A DNA stretch of 64,000 nucleotides from Allobosea sp035944375. GTDB lineage: Bacteria; Pseudomonadota; Alphaproteobacteria; Rhizobiales; Beijerinckiaceae. The notes beneath the pieces are model-generated. The model made no database searches, was not told the origin of the DNA, and saw nothing but the letters and a program-made list of their open reading frames with translations. This document shows positions 51,855-59,418 of this stretch, piece after piece; the first letter of the stretch is position 1; every line of letters begins with the position of its first letter. Location of the stretch: the NCBI RefSeq assembly GCF_035944375.1, contig NZ_DASZBE010000041.1; one strand, given 5' to 3'. The position numbers were made by a program, and so were the translations under genes.

Positions 51855-52892
51855 TCAGCGCAGCGGCGGCGCATAGAGCACGCCGCCCATGCTCCAGAGC
51901 TGGTTGAGCCCGCGCGGGATGGCGAGCTTGGAGCCGGTCCCGAGATTGCGCTCATAGATCTCGGCATAGTTGCCGCCCGCCCGCACGGCCTTGACCGCCC
52001 AGTCGGGATCGAGCCCCAGCGCCTTGCCGAACCCGCCCTCGGCGCCGGTGAAGCGGCGCACATCGGGCTTCTGCGAGGCCAGCGCGGCCGGAAGGGTGCT
52101 GGAGGAGATGCCCAGTTCCTCGGCGTTGATCAGGGCGAAGTTCACCCATTTGACGACGGTGAACCAGGCGAAATCGTCGCTGCGCACGACCGGGCCGAGC
52201 GGCTCCTTCGAGATCACGTCCGGCAGCACGATCGCCTCGCCCGGCTTGGCCAGCCTCAGCCTCTCGCCATAGAGCGCCGACTGGTCGCGGGTCAGCACGT
52301 CGCATTGCCCGGCCTCGAAGGCCTTGAAGGCCTCGGCCGAACTGCCGAAGGGCTTTTCCTCATAGGTGAGGGAGTTCGCCCGGAAGAAGTCGGCGAGATT
52401 GGCCTGCGTGGTCGTGCCGGTTTCGACGCAGATCTTCGCCTTGTCGAGGGCCAGCGCCCCGTCGACGCCCAGCGCCCGCTTCGCCAGGAAGCCCTGCCCG
52501 TCGTGATAGGTGATGCCGGCGAAGGCGAGGCCGAGTTCCGCCTCACGCCCGAGCGTCCAGGTCGAGTTCCGCGAGAGCAGGTCGACCTTCGCCGCCTTGA
52601 GCGCGTCGAAGCGCTCGCTCGCCGAGAGCGGCGTGAAGCTGACCTTCTGCGGATCGCCCAGCACGGCGGCCGCCAGCGCCCGGCAGAAATCGACGTCGAA
52701 GCCCGACCACGCCCCCTGCCCGTCCTTGGCGGAGAAGCCGTTCAGGCCCTCGCTGACGCCGCATTGGAGGACGCCGCGCTGCTTGACCGTCGCCAGGGTG
52801 CTGGCGGTGGCCGGCAGCGCGAGCGCCGCTGTGGACGCGACCGCTGCGACGAGCCCGAGCGTGAACCGGCGAAGCGATGAGACCTGCGACAT
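51855..52892 (-). CDS. Periplasmic amino-acid-binding protein of an ABC transporter (AapJ-like)
   Basis: The 345-residue product has a signal peptide (about 1-31, ending ATAS). The solute-binding family blocks RGVLQCGVSEGLNGFS, GFDVDFCRALAAAV and LLSRNSTWTLGRE are those of general L-amino-acid binding proteins such as AapJ. It ends near SMGGVLYAPPLR, also typical. No permease or ATPase gene is adjacent on either side, so it is an orphan here and must use a transporter encoded elsewhere or have a sensing role. Confidence 0.88.
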   Translation of the reverse strand: MSQVSSLRRFTLGLVAAVASTAALALPATASTLATVKQRGVLQCGVSEGLNGFSAKDGQGAWSGFDVDFCRALAAAVLGDPQKVSFTPLSASERFDALKAAKVDLLSRNSTWTLGREAELGLAFAGITYHDGQGFLAKRALGVDGALALDKAKICVETGTTTQANLADFFRANSLTYEEKPFGSSAEAFKAFEAGQCDVLTRDQSALYGERLRLAKPGEAIVLPDVISKEPLGPVVRSDDFAWFTVVKWVNFALINAEELGISSSTLPAALASQKPDVRRFTGAEGGFGKALGLDPDWAVKAVRAGGNYAEIYERNLGTGSKLAIPRGLNQLWSMGGVLYAPPLR

Positions 52893-52931
52893 GACGTTCC
52901 CCCTGGCCTGTGGTCTCGGCGTACCCGCGCG

Positions 52932-53567
52932 CTACAGCGTCGCCTGATGACGGATGATCACCTTGGTCCCGAGCGGCACCCGCTCGTAGAGATCCGCGAT
53001 GTCGCCATTGGCGAGACGGAAGCAGCCGGAGGAAATCGCCTCGCCGATCGTCTCGGGCTGGTTGGTGCCGTGGATGCGGAACACGGTCGAGCCGAGATAG
53101 AGCGCCCGCGCGCCCATCGGATTGCCGGGGCCGCCCGCCATGAAGCGCGGCAGATAGGGCTGCCGCTGCAGCATCTCCGGCGGCGGCCGCCAGTCCGGCC
53201 ATTCCGCCTTGCGGCTGACCTGCACCAGACCCGACCACTGGAAGCCCTCGCGGCCGACACCGATGCCGTAGCGCAGTGCACGGCCATTGCCCTGCACGAC
53301 ATAGAGGAAGCGCTCGGCCGAATGGATGACGACGGTGCCGGGCGCCTCGTTCGATCGGAACAGCACCATCTGGCGGGCGTAGGGCCCTTCCGTGATGCTG
53401 ACCTCCTCGGTGGAGACCCGGCCCGGCTCGTCGCCGATATCCATCGTCTGCTGGACAGCGGCAGGCGGGCGCGGCTGGGCCAGGCCCGGCTGCGACAGGG
53501 CGAACAAGGCCGCCAGAATCGCGGCGCTGCGCAGCAGGCGGACCGAAAGCGTGGTCGATGTCGTCAT
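52932..53567 (-). CDS. L,D-transpeptidase (YkuD family)
   Basis: L,D-transpeptidases make 3-3 peptidoglycan cross-links or attach proteins to the wall. From ATG 53567, with AGGAGG upstream, the 211-residue product has a signal peptide (about 1-31, ending LAQ) and a YkuD domain. The catalytic block is FRIHGTNQPETIG and SSGCFRLANGD. PGTVVIHSAERFLYVVQGNGRA is the entry strand. It is 16 bases downstream of a small lipoprotein gene, so the two are probably one operon. Confidence 0.92.
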   Translation of the reverse strand: MTTSTTLSVRLLRSAAILAALFALSQPGLAQPRPPAAVQQTMDIGDEPGRVSTEEVSITEGPYARQMVLFRSNEAPGTVVIHSAERFLYVVQGNGRALRYGIGVGREGFQWSGLVQVSRKAEWPDWRPPPEMLQRQPYLPRFMAGGPGNPMGARALYLGSTVFRIHGTNQPETIGEAISSGCFRLANGDIADLYERVPLGTKVIIRHQATL

Positions 53568-53583
53568 GAGCGGCCTCCTTCCG

Positions 53584-54090
53584 TCAGCGGCAGCGTACAT
53601 AGATGAAGGTGCCATAGCGGCGATGCGCGTCGGGATCGACGAAGCGCATCACCAGCATCGAGTCGGACGCGGACAGGATCTCGCGGTCCTGGAGATCGCC
53701 GGGCGGCGCCTCGAAGCCGAGGAAGTTGCGCCCGCCGGGCCCGCCCTTGAGCTTGAGCTCGTAGAGCTTGGCGTCGTCGGCGACATGCATCATCACGCCG
53801 TCGCGCGGCCCCTTGCTGATGACATAGGGCTGGTTGCAGGCCGCCTTGGCCTGCGCCTCCGTCCGTTGGCGATCCTTCTCGTTGTGGAAGGACGCGATGC
53901 CCCATCGCCCGATCACCGTGTCGACGCTGATCGTGCTCGGCGCCGCCGCGGAGGCGACGACCTGCGCCTGCGGCGCCCGAGGCTCGTCGGCCCCCGACAG
54001 GCAGCCGCCGAGCCCTGCGGCGAGCACCAGGGCGGCGCTGGTGGACAGGGGCGAAAGCCGCCATCTGTTCTTGACGTTGCTGGTCACCAT
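53584..54090 (-). CDS. Small putative lipoprotein
   Basis: The 168-residue product has a lipoprotein signal with lipobox LAAGLGGC (Cys near residue 30). The mature part contains TVIGRWGIASFHNEKDRQ, CNQPYVISKGPRDGVMM and a C-terminal YGTFIYVRC. I do not recognise a named family; similar small lipoproteins occur in Hyphomicrobiales. It is followed after 16 bases by the L,D-transpeptidase gene. It was considered as a missing T6SS TssJ and rejected, being 20 kb away and lacking the TssJ pattern. Confidence 0.75.
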   Translation of the reverse strand: MVTSNVKNRWRLSPLSTSAALVLAAGLGGCLSGADEPRAPQAQVVASAAAPSTISVDTVIGRWGIASFHNEKDRQRTEAQAKAACNQPYVISKGPRDGVMMHVADDAKLYELKLKGGPGGRNFLGFEAPPGDLQDREILSASDSMLVMRFVDPDAHRRYGTFIYVRCR

Positions 54091-54611
54091 CCCCCGCTCC
54101 GCTCTGATCCCGGCGCTGTGCCGGCCCGGCCTTTACGGAAATAGGACATGGTTTCGGCACGAGGGCAATCATATCCGGCCCGCCAAGCGGGCGGCCTTTG
54201 CCCCGCGACTCGCATCGGCGCGCCCAACGCCCTGCATGGCCCAATCGTTCAATGCCACCCGGACGACGACGGCAAGGAACCATGCGCGAGCCGCAGCCTC
54301 TCTGAGCAGAGGCCATCAGGTCGGCAGATCTTGCCGGGTCAACAGGAAGATTCTTCCCACCTAAGACTATGAAAATATTCGATTATTTTGCATTTCATCG
54401 CGCCTGGTTTCGCCCTCTCCTCCGTTTCAGTTCCAGACACCCCTTTCAGGCACCGGGCCTGCAAGTGGTTTCTGGAGATTTCCGGACCATGAACGCCCAG
54501 GCATCGCATCTCGAATTCGTGCCACAATCGGTCTGCCCATCCCCGGCCCTGCTGCTCGCGCGCAGCACATCGGTTGCGGTAGGGGTGGAAAGGACGGAAG
54601 GCCGCCGACCG
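54091..54611. other. Intergenic control region upstream of the sigma-factor gene
   Basis: This 521-base stretch separates the lipoprotein gene (leftward) from the sigma-factor gene (rightward). It holds an AT-rich segment at about 54355-54400, the most likely place for a promoter. An open frame continuous with the sigma gene allows starts at 54369 or 54489, but that part has no family similarity. I see no repeats, RNA genes or palindromes of note. Confidence 0.5.
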
Positions 54612-55175
54612 ATGGATCGCGACGACGAACTGCTGGAGCTGATCACCGGCGGCGACGAGGGCGCCTTTCGGGAGTTGGTCGAGCGCCATGTCGACCGCGC
54701 CTATGCGCTGGCCCTGCGCATCCTGCGCAATGGCGCCGATGCCGAGGATGTCGTCCAGGACACGCTGCTGAAGATCTGGAGCCACCGCGGCAGCTGGCAG
54801 TCGGGCCGGGCGAAATTCTCGACCTGGCTCTACCGCGTCGTCACCAATCGCTGCCTCGACATGCGCCGCCGCCCGAAGACCGAGGGCATGGACGAGGCGC
54901 CGGAGATGGTCGACGCACAACCGGATGCGCTCACGACGCTTCAGCGTCACGAGGCCAGCGACCTGCTCGCCCGGGAGATGGAGCGCCTGCCGGACCAGCA
55001 GCGCGTCGCCCTGATCCTCTCCTACTACGACGACCTCAGCAACGCGCAGATCGCCGAGGTGATGGACACCACGGTCCAGGCGGTCGAATCCCTGCTGAAG
55101 CGCGGCCGCCAGCATCTGCGTCGCCAGCTCGACGGCGCACGGGCCGACATCTGCCGGACGTTTACCGGCAGTTAG
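54612..55175 (+). CDS. RNA polymerase sigma factor, ECF type
   Basis: The 187-residue product has sigma region 2 (YALALRILRNGADAEDVVQD, then KFSTWLYRVVTNRCLD) and region 4 (LPDQQRVALILSYYDDLSN, AEVMDTTVQAVESLLKRGR). Regions 1 and 3 are absent, as in ECF factors. ATG 54612 follows GGAAGG; ATG 54489 is a possible alternative giving 41 more residues without similarity. No anti-sigma gene follows directly. Flagellin begins 126 bases downstream, so it may control motility genes or simply neighbour them. Confidence 0.88.
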   Translation: MDRDDELLELITGGDEGAFRELVERHVDRAYALALRILRNGADAEDVVQDTLLKIWSHRGSWQSGRAKFSTWLYRVVTNRCLDMRRRPKTEGMDEAPEMVDAQPDALTTLQRHEASDLLAREMERLPDQQRVALILSYYDDLSNAQIAEVMDTTVQAVESLLKRGRQHLRRQLDGARADICRTFTGS

Positions 55176-55238
55176 CCATGATCGTGGTCAATCCGGCCAC
55201 GCGTGCCAGCCCCCGGCCCCTGCCCCGTTGAACGAAAA

Positions 55239-55276
55239 GGACGCAGCAAAGCGGCGTCCGCTCCCAAAAGGGGAGC
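55239..55276 (+). promoter_or_regulatory. Two adjacent stem-loops in the flagellin leader
   Basis: GGACGC (55239-55244) pairs with GCGTCC (55254-55259) over a 9-base loop. Immediately after, GCTCCC (55260-55265) pairs with GGGAGC (55271-55276) over an AAAAG loop. The second ends 25 bases before the flagellin ATG, with AAGGAG between. No T-run follows. They could tune flagellin mRNA stability or translation. Confidence 0.5.
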
Positions 55277-55301
55277 TTCACCGGAGCAAGGAGTAGCCGC
55301 C

Positions 55302-56129
55302 ATGGCTGTGATCTCGACCAATCTCGCCGCCAATTCGGCGGTCCGCTACCTGAACGCCAATTCCGCCGACCAGACCGCCTCGCTGTCGAAGCTGGCGAGC
55401 GGCTCGCGCATCGTCTCCGCCGCCGACGACGCCTCGGGCCTGGCGATCTCGACCCGCATCTCCTCGGACGTCACCGCCCTGACCCAGGCCGCGACCAACG
55501 CCTCGCACGGCACCTCGATCCTGCAGACGGCCGATGGCGGCGCCTCCAACATCAGCGACATGCTCCAGCGCATGAAGGCGCTGGCCTCGCAGTCCGCCTC
55601 GGGCACGGTGACGGATTCCGAGCGCACCTACATTCAGGCCGAGTTCGCCCAGCTCGTCGAGGAAATCGACGGCATCGCCCAGAGCACGCGCTACAACGGC
55701 GAGAGCCTGCTCGACGGCACCAGCGACTTCTCGACCGGCATGGTCGTCGTGGTCGGTTCCGACGCCACCAGCGACACCATCACCGTGACGATCGACGCCC
55801 TCACCTCCACCGAGCTCGGTGTGGACGCCTCGGACATCTCGACCCAGGCCGGCGCGACGACGGCGATCGCCGCGATCGATGCCGCGATCGACTCCGTCTC
55901 CAGCGCGCGGGCCAACATCGGCGCGCTCGAATCGCGCTTCGAGTTCCGCTCGAACACGATCGCGACCAGCATCGAGAACCTCGAAGCCGCCAATTCGGCG
56001 ATCAAGGACGTCGACGTCGCAGCGGAATCGGCCAACCTCGCCTCGATCAAGGTCAAGACCCAGGCCGCCGTCGCCGCCGCGGCCCAGGCCAATTCGATGC
56101 CCCAGGAGCTGCTGAAGTTGCTGCAGTAA
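55302..56129 (+). CDS. fliC: Flagellin
   Basis: Flagellin polymerises into the filament after export by the flagellar type III apparatus. The 275-residue product has the conserved D0/D1 N-terminus (ISTNLAANSAVRYLN, then LASGSRIVSAADDASGLAIS) and the matching C-terminus (GALESRFEFRSNTIATSIEN, then NSMPQELLKLLQ). The central variable domain is short and Thr/Asp-rich (about 130-200). ATG 55302 has AAGGAG upstream; the frame upstream of it is unconserved. It is followed by a strong hairpin and by fliD and fliS. Confidence 0.95.
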   Translation: MAVISTNLAANSAVRYLNANSADQTASLSKLASGSRIVSAADDASGLAISTRISSDVTALTQAATNASHGTSILQTADGGASNISDMLQRMKALASQSASGTVTDSERTYIQAEFAQLVEEIDGIAQSTRYNGESLLDGTSDFSTGMVVVVGSDATSDTITVTIDALTSTELGVDASDISTQAGATTAIAAIDAAIDSVSSARANIGALESRFEFRSNTIATSIENLEAANSAIKDVDVAAESANLASIKVKTQAAVAAAAQANSMPQELLKLLQ

Positions 56130-56141
56130 GCCCCGGGCGGC

Positions 56142-56175
56142 GGGGTGGGCCGGTTCTGGACAGCCGGCCCACCCC
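56142..56175 (+). terminator. Strong hairpin after flagellin
   Basis: GGGGTGGGCCGG (56142-56153) and CCGGCCCACCCC (56164-56175) form a perfect 12-bp stem with a 10-base loop, 13 bases after the flagellin stop. Only a weak T-containing tail follows, so partial termination or 3'-end protection of the abundant flagellin mRNA is likely, with some read-through to fliD. Confidence 0.7.
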
Positions 56176-56196
56176 TCACATCTTGCGGAGACGGCG

Positions 56197-57915
56197 ATGG
56201 CCACGGTCAGCAGCAGCACGAGCGCCAGCACCACCACCTATACCAGCGCGACGGCCACCAGCGCGACGACCGACAGCTCGGACATCGACTGGAACGCGCT
56301 GATCGAGGTCGCTGTCCAGGCCAAGCTGTCGAAGGCGGACACGATCGACCTGAAGATCACCGCCAACGAAGCCAAGATCGCGGCCTATCAGGAGTTGCAG
56401 TCGCTGCTGTCGGATGTCGCCGACGCGGCCGACGCCCTGCGCGCGGTCTCGGGCACGTCGAACAGCGGCACGGACGTCTTTCTCGACCGGGCCGCCTATC
56501 TCACCGCCAATGGCGATGTCGACGCCTCCGCCGCCCTCTCGGCCACGGTCGAGGATGGCAGCGATGTCGGCAGCTACGACATCCAGATCCTGCAGCTCGC
56601 CAAGGCGCACAAGATCGCCGGCAGCACGCAGGCGTCGAAGTCGGAGGATCTCGGACTCTCGGGCGTCATGAGCCTCGGCGTCGTCGATGGCGAGGCGGTC
56701 GAGGTAACGATCACGGAGACGATGTCGCTCGCCGACATCGCCGATGCGATCAACGCCGAGTCCGAGGAGACCGGCGTCCAGGCGACGGTGCTGAGGGTAT
56801 CGGCATCGAGCTACCGCCTCGTCCTCTCGGGCGTCGAGACCGGCGAAACGATCGCGACGAGCGCCGTCTCGGGCGACGACGTGCTGGCCTCGCTCGGACT
56901 GACCGACTCGGACGGCGCCTTCGCCGATGTGCTCCAGGAAGCGCAGGACGCGATCCTGACACTCGACGGCATCACCGTCACACGCAGCAGCAACAACATC
57001 GACGACCTGCTCGATGGCGTGACGCTTCATCTCTACCAGACGACACAGGCCGGCCCCGATACCGACAGCGACGTCTCGATCACGCTGGAGGTCGGCGCCG
57101 ATGTCAGCTCGGCCAAGGCGGCGATCCAGTCCCTCGTCGACGCCTACAACGCCTTCCGCGACTTCGTCGGCACGCAGCAGAGTCTCGCCAGCGACGGCAC
57201 GGTCGCGGAAGACGCCGTCCTGTTCGGCGACGGCACGATGCGCAGCGCCACCCTCTCCGTCTACAGCGCCCTGACCGCCACGATCGACGACGAGAGCATG
57301 GCGCTGCTCGGCCTCTCCTTCGCCAGCGACGGCACGCTGATCGTCGACGAGGACGCTCTCGACAACGCCTTGCTGGACGATCTCGACACGGTGAAGGCCC
57401 TGCTGAGCTTCCAGATGGACGCCTCGTCCAGCCAGCTCAAGCTGCTCTCGCGCGGCACCACCGTGCCCGCCGGTTTCACCCTCGACATCAGCGTCGATTC
57501 CAGTGGCGCGCCGAGCACGGCTTCGGTCGGCGGCGACAGCTCGCTCTTCACCGTCTCCGGCACGCGCATCATCGGCGCGAAGGGGTCGATCTACGAGGGC
57601 TACACCCTCGTCTTCACCGGTTCGAGTGCCCAGTCGATCGACGTCTCGCTCAAGACCGGCATCGCCGAGCTGCTCTACAACGCCGCCGACCCGGTCGCGG
57701 ACGGCACGGACGGCTCGATCCAGACGCTGATCGACAACCTCACCGAGGTCGATGACGACCTCCAGACCAAGAGCGACGCCATCCGCTCCGCGGCCGAGAC
57801 CTACCGGACCAATCTCAGCGCCCGCTACGCCCGCTACCAGGCCGCCATCGCGGCCGCGGAATCGACCCAGGACTACCTCACCGCGCTCATCGACCAGTGG
57901 AACTCATCGTCATGA
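56197..57915 (+). CDS. fliD: Flagellar hook-associated protein 2 (filament cap)
   Basis: FliD caps the growing filament and guides flagellin folding. The 572-residue product has the FliD_N pattern (IDWNALIEVAVQAKLSKAD, then ITANEAKIAAYQELQSLLSD). In the C-terminal domain AIQSLVDAYNAFRDFV and LLDDLDTVKALL are typical, and the terminal helix has RYARYQAAIAAAESTQDYL. The N-terminal 20 residues are Ser/Thr-rich. Its stop overlaps fliS (ATGA). Confidence 0.93.
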   Translation: MATVSSSTSASTTTYTSATATSATTDSSDIDWNALIEVAVQAKLSKADTIDLKITANEAKIAAYQELQSLLSDVADAADALRAVSGTSNSGTDVFLDRAAYLTANGDVDASAALSATVEDGSDVGSYDIQILQLAKAHKIAGSTQASKSEDLGLSGVMSLGVVDGEAVEVTITETMSLADIADAINAESEETGVQATVLRVSASSYRLVLSGVETGETIATSAVSGDDVLASLGLTDSDGAFADVLQEAQDAILTLDGITVTRSSNNIDDLLDGVTLHLYQTTQAGPDTDSDVSITLEVGADVSSAKAAIQSLVDAYNAFRDFVGTQQSLASDGTVAEDAVLFGDGTMRSATLSVYSALTATIDDESMALLGLSFASDGTLIVDEDALDNALLDDLDTVKALLSFQMDASSSQLKLLSRGTTVPAGFTLDISVDSSGAPSTASVGGDSSLFTVSGTRIIGAKGSIYEGYTLVFTGSSAQSIDVSLKTGIAELLYNAADPVADGTDGSIQTLIDNLTEVDDDLQTKSDAIRSAAETYRTNLSARYARYQAAIAAAESTQDYLTALIDQWNSSS

Positions 57916-58334
57916 ATCAGCATGCCCAGCCTCTCGCGGCCTATCGCCGGGTCGCCGCCCAGGTCCATCCGCTCGTCGCGGTGGTCAAGCTCTATGACGA
58001 GGCGATCCGCCAGCTCCGGCTGGCGATCCTCGCCACGCAGGATCAACGCCACGAAGAGAGCCACGCCTGCATCACCAGATCCTCGACGATCCTGCGCGGC
58101 CTTTGCCACTGTCTGCGCTTCGACAAGGGCGAGGAGGTCGCGCAGCAGCTGCTCAAGGCCTACACCTACAACATCATGGCGATCCACACCGCCTATGGCC
58201 GGCGCGACGCCAAGGCCCGCTACGAGAAGATCGTCTTTCACCTCACGGGGCTGCGGAACGCCTGGGCGCAGATCGCCGGGATGACGCCGAAGACGCAGGT
58301 CGCACCGGCCGCGAGCCCTCGGTTGCGCCGCTGA
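57912..58334 (+). CDS. fliS: Flagellin chaperone FliS
   Basis: FliS binds the C-terminus of unfolded flagellin in the cytoplasm. The 140-residue product has the family's helical bundle, with LVAVVKLYDEAIRQLRLAI and the later YTYNIMAIHTAYGRRD. ATG 57912 overlaps the fliD stop, a typical coupling; a start five codons upstream is unlikely. The Pro/Ala-rich tail is probably disordered. Confidence 0.88.
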   Translation: MNQHAQPLAAYRRVAAQVHPLVAVVKLYDEAIRQLRLAILATQDQRHEESHACITRSSTILRGLCHCLRFDKGEEVAQQLLKAYTYNIMAIHTAYGRRDAKARYEKIVFHLTGLRNAWAQIAGMTPKTQVAPAASPRLRR

Positions 58335-58445
58335 CGCCGACCTGACGAAACGGCGGACACCCGGGCCGTCCAGACCGGCTTGGCCGTTTCACAACATTCC
58401 GAAACAGACTATAAACAAGGAGAAGCAACCCGGAATCAAACCGAC

Positions 58446-58706
58446 ATGAATCGCAGCGGGTTCCAGGACGCCATCGACCGCCTCGGCGAAGACTTGGCGA
58501 CCTGGCCGCTGCCTGACCGGCAAGCCGCTCTTCATTTGCTGGCGCGCGAGCCCGATCTGAGGGCTTGCCTCGACGACGCGTCCCGCCTGCGGGCCGCCCT
58601 GCTCGATCAGGCTCCGATCCGGGCGCCCGCCGGTCTCGCCGACCGTATCGTTAAGGCGGCGCTCGGCTCGAAGCCGGCCGGGGCTACCGGCCCGCGGCGG
58701 GCCTGA
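58446..58706 (+). CDS. Small anti-sigma-like protein of unknown function
   Basis: The 86-residue product contains FQDAIDRLGEDLATWPLPDR, the WP segment and helical rest resembling short proteins often found next to ECF sigma genes in alphaproteobacteria. That is recalled, not checked. There are no membrane segments. A purine-rich AAGGAG lies too far upstream (about 20 bases) to be convincing for this ATG, and the true start may differ. The sigma-factor gene is 3.3 kb upstream beyond fliS. Confidence 0.55.
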   Translation: MNRSGFQDAIDRLGEDLATWPLPDRQAALHLLAREPDLRACLDDASRLRAALLDQAPIRAPAGLADRIVKAALGSKPAGATGPRRA

Positions 58707-59042
58707 GATTCCTCCGAACGCAGCTCGTCCAGATGACAAACGGAGCGTCCCGCGGCAGCTCATCGGCCGCAGCTTCCGGTGCGGCGTGATCTCAACGGTG
58801 CGAAGTCGGCAGCGCGCCTGAACCGGCGGACGTTTCTTACCAAACAATGAAATTTGATGGTTAATGCAAGTTTAACGCCCCGATCGGCGTGGCGGCGCTC
58901 GACGTTTTTCTTTCATATCGCCAATAATCGCCGCCTGAAAACCTGACCTCCCGCGTTTCATTTTCGAGCCGGCCGACAGCGCCGTGCCCGATCGAAACGC
59001 CGCTCCGGGACCTGCCGTCCCGCAGCATGAGGGAGGCTCGCC
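58707..59042. other. Intergenic region upstream of flgD
   Basis: This 336-base stretch contains no plausible gene. A 6-bp-stem hairpin lies at 58776-58795 (GCCGCA/TGCGGC). Two AT-rich patches at about 58840-58875 and 58903-58935 stand out against GC-rich surroundings and probably contain the promoter of the flgD-flgE-flgK-flgL run. No clear sigma-54 or sigma-28 box was found. Confidence 0.5.
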
Positions 59043-59366
59043 ATGAGCGTCAGTTCGGTTTCCGCCTCGACGGCCACCACCGCCGCAAGCGCCACCACCA
59101 CGTCTTCGACCTCGTCCTCCTCCTTCTCGGACAGCGAGTTCATGACGCTCCTGATCGAGCAACTGCAGAACCAGAACCCGCTCGAGCCGACCGATGCGAG
59201 CGAACTGTCCTCGCAGATGCTGTCCTATGCCAGCTACAGCCAGCAGGTCTCGATGAACGACACGCTGGCCTCGCTGTCCTCGACGATGACCGGCCTCTCC
59301 TCGACCGTGACCGACCTATACAACTCGGTCGGCGCAATCTCGTCGCAGCTCAACATCTCCGCCTGA
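59043..59366 (+). CDS. flgD: Flagellar hook-capping protein FlgD, minimal form
   Basis: FlgD caps the growing hook. The 107-residue product keeps only the N-terminal domain: a Ser/Thr-rich start, then FMTLLIEQLQNQNPLEPTDA, which is diagnostic, and a coiled region with VSMNDTLASLSSTM. The beta-rich C-terminal part of the roughly 220-residue enterobacterial protein is absent, and no frameshifted remainder lies in the 52 bases before flgE. Short FlgD proteins are known in alphaproteobacteria. GGGAGG precedes the ATG. Confidence 0.9.
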   Translation: MSVSSVSASTATTAASATTTSSTSSSSFSDSEFMTLLIEQLQNQNPLEPTDASELSSQMLSYASYSQQVSMNDTLASLSSTMTGLSSTVTDLYNSVGAISSQLNISA

Positions 59367-59418
59367 GCGGCGCCTCCCCGCACGCCCCCCAGTCCCTGCG
59401 TAACGTCGAGTAAACGCC

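Noticed and set aside
53584..54090. Small lipoprotein considered as the missing TssJ
   Set aside because: Far from the T6SS genes, paired with an L,D-transpeptidase, and lacking the transthyretin-like TssJ sequence pattern.
59367..59418. Frameshifted remainder of FlgD between flgD and flgE
   Set aside because: The gap is only 52 bases and encodes nothing resembling the FlgD C-terminal domain.
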